Shown in pieces: positions 63,579-64,000 of a stretch of DNA of 64,000 bases. Below the pieces are notes generated by a model. That model was not told the DNA's origin, ran no database searches, and was given only the letters and a program-made list of their open reading frames with translations. The position numbers were made by a program, and so were the translations under genes. This DNA is from Oscillospiraceae bacterium (lineage in GTDB: Bacteria > Bacillota > Clostridia > Oscillospirales > Ruminococcaceae). Location: the NCBI GenBank assembly GCA_017547245.1, contig JAFYQD010000003.1:283994-347993 (forward strand). Direction: 5' to 3'. The stretch's first letter is position 1, and every line of letters starts with the position of its first letter.

Positions 63579-63813
63579 CAAATCGCGCTTTTAAAACAAC
63601 AAAACCACCCCGAAAGGGATGGTTTTGTTGTTGGTTGGGCCGGCGCGATGTTGACGGGCATCATTTTGCTTTGCAAAATAAAGGATGCGGCGAGCCTGCG
63701 GCTGCCGCCCAACAGCCCCCCGGGCTGTTGGATTAAGACTATCAAATCGCGCTTTAAAAACAATAAACCCATCCCGAAAGGGATGGGTTTATTGTTGGTT
63801 GGGCCGGCGCGAT
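63579..63813 (-). repeat. tRNA-Gln tail repeat: duplicated tRNA 3' end plus terminator with inverted T-arm copies
   Basis: A 71-bp segment at 63743-63813 recurs at 63579-63649 (offset 164) with six differences. Each copy contains the tRNA-Gln 3' end with CCA, a terminator, and the inverted T-arm fragment CAAATCGCGC. Two pairs of differences are compensatory in the terminator stem (T-A to C-G and C-G to A-T). Between the copies are a 10-bp hairpin with a GGG loop on the - strand (63709-63731) and a hairpin with an AAA loop (63663-63679). The order matches the element behind tRNA-Leu at 654-952. The 63632-63649 copy is a truncated tRNA tail, not a gene. Confidence 0.85.
63754..63796 (-). terminator. 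Terminator of tRNA-Gln
   Basis: AACAATAAACCCATCCC (63759-63775) and GGGATGGGTTTATTGTT (63780-63796) form a perfect 17-bp stem around GAAA (+ strand). On the - strand it is followed by a T run. A second copy is at 63595-63632. Confidence 0.92.
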
Positions 63814-63870
63814 TTGAACGCGCGAGTGCAGGAGTCAAAGTCCTGTGCCTTACCGCTTGGCGACGGCCCA
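63796..63870 (-). tRNA. tRNA-Gln (anticodon TTG)
   Basis: On the - strand TGGGCCG pairs with CGGCCCA and is followed by A and an encoded CCA. The anticodon stem AGGAC/TCCT encloses the loop with TTG. It lies 48 bp downstream of tRNA-His on the same strand. Confidence 0.94.
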
Positions 63871-63875
63871 AAATG

Positions 63876-63916
63876 AAAATATCACCCGCTCCGCTTGGCG
63901 GGCCGGGTGATATTTT
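63876..63916 (-). terminator. Hairpin between tRNA-His and tRNA-Gln
   Basis: AAAATATCACCCG (63876-63888) and CGGGTGATATTTT (63904-63916) form a perfect 13-bp stem with an inner CCGC/GCGG helix. On the - strand it is followed by CATTTT. It may terminate or process the tRNA-His transcript. Confidence 0.8.
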
Positions 63917-63918
63917 GT

Positions 63919-63996
<78 letters not shown>

Positions 63997-64000
63997 ATAA

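Noticed and set aside
63632-63649. Possible second tRNA-Gln
   Set aside because: Only the last bases of the tRNA are present; there is no anticodon arm or 5' half. It is part of the tail repeat.

Overview
The window looks like a chromosomal segment of a Gram-positive Clostridia bacterium, most plausibly Oscillospiraceae/Ruminococcaceae-like. This rests on strong AGGAGG ribosome sites, consensus sigma-A promoters, SipW-type signal peptidases with their 'SYAWF' type substrates, a dockerin-like module, a BspA-type leucine-rich repeat protein and an eet/pplA-like flavin lipoprotein operon. No species is claimed.

Layout. (1) 1-953: the 3' end of an ABC transporter ATPase gene, then tRNA-Leu(CAG) followed by an unusual repeat that duplicates the tRNA 3' end and its terminator. 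(2) 954-43253: a 42-kb surface-structure locus, all on the + strand. It holds an approximately 3073-aa secreted protein, a shorter paralogue ending in a dockerin-like domain, a FIVAR-like membrane protein, a degenerate HD-GYP/EAL-like protein, several TasA-like proteins with SipW-type signal peptides, two SipW-family signal peptidases, a membrane-anchored McrB-like AAA+ ATPase with a McrC/DUF2357-like coiled-coil partner, a beta-helix protein, a 1902-aa subunit and a BspA-like protein. Tight spacing, start/stop overlaps and shared C-terminal motifs suggest one assembly system that processes, exports and builds a cell-surface filament or matrix. The AAA+ pair inside it is the most unusual part. 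(3) 43254-47850: an Lgt-like protein (-), tRNA-Leu(GAG), a DUF1622 membrane protein (-), and a divergently transcribed OmpR-type regulator and NtrB-like histidine kinase. (4) 47904-51185: NusG_II protein, Gx transporter, a two-repeat PplA-like lipoprotein and ApbE flavin transferase, which resembles a minimal extracellular-electron-transfer operon. (5) 51186-64000: housekeeping and hypothetical genes. These are an SGNH hydrolase, a DUF4358 lipoprotein, a ferritin-like/VIT1 iron transporter, an rlmD operon (-), an ABC-F ATPase, an AI-2E family permease, a UvrD-like helicase and a large membrane protein. The region ends with tRNA-Gln(TTG) and tRNA-His(GTG) on the - strand, the former carrying the same kind of tRNA-tail repeat as tRNA-Leu.

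Two things stand out as possibly undescribed: the SipW/TasA-like locus with an embedded McrBC-like ATPase pair, and a structured repeat that copies the 3' end and terminator of whichever tRNA it sits behind.
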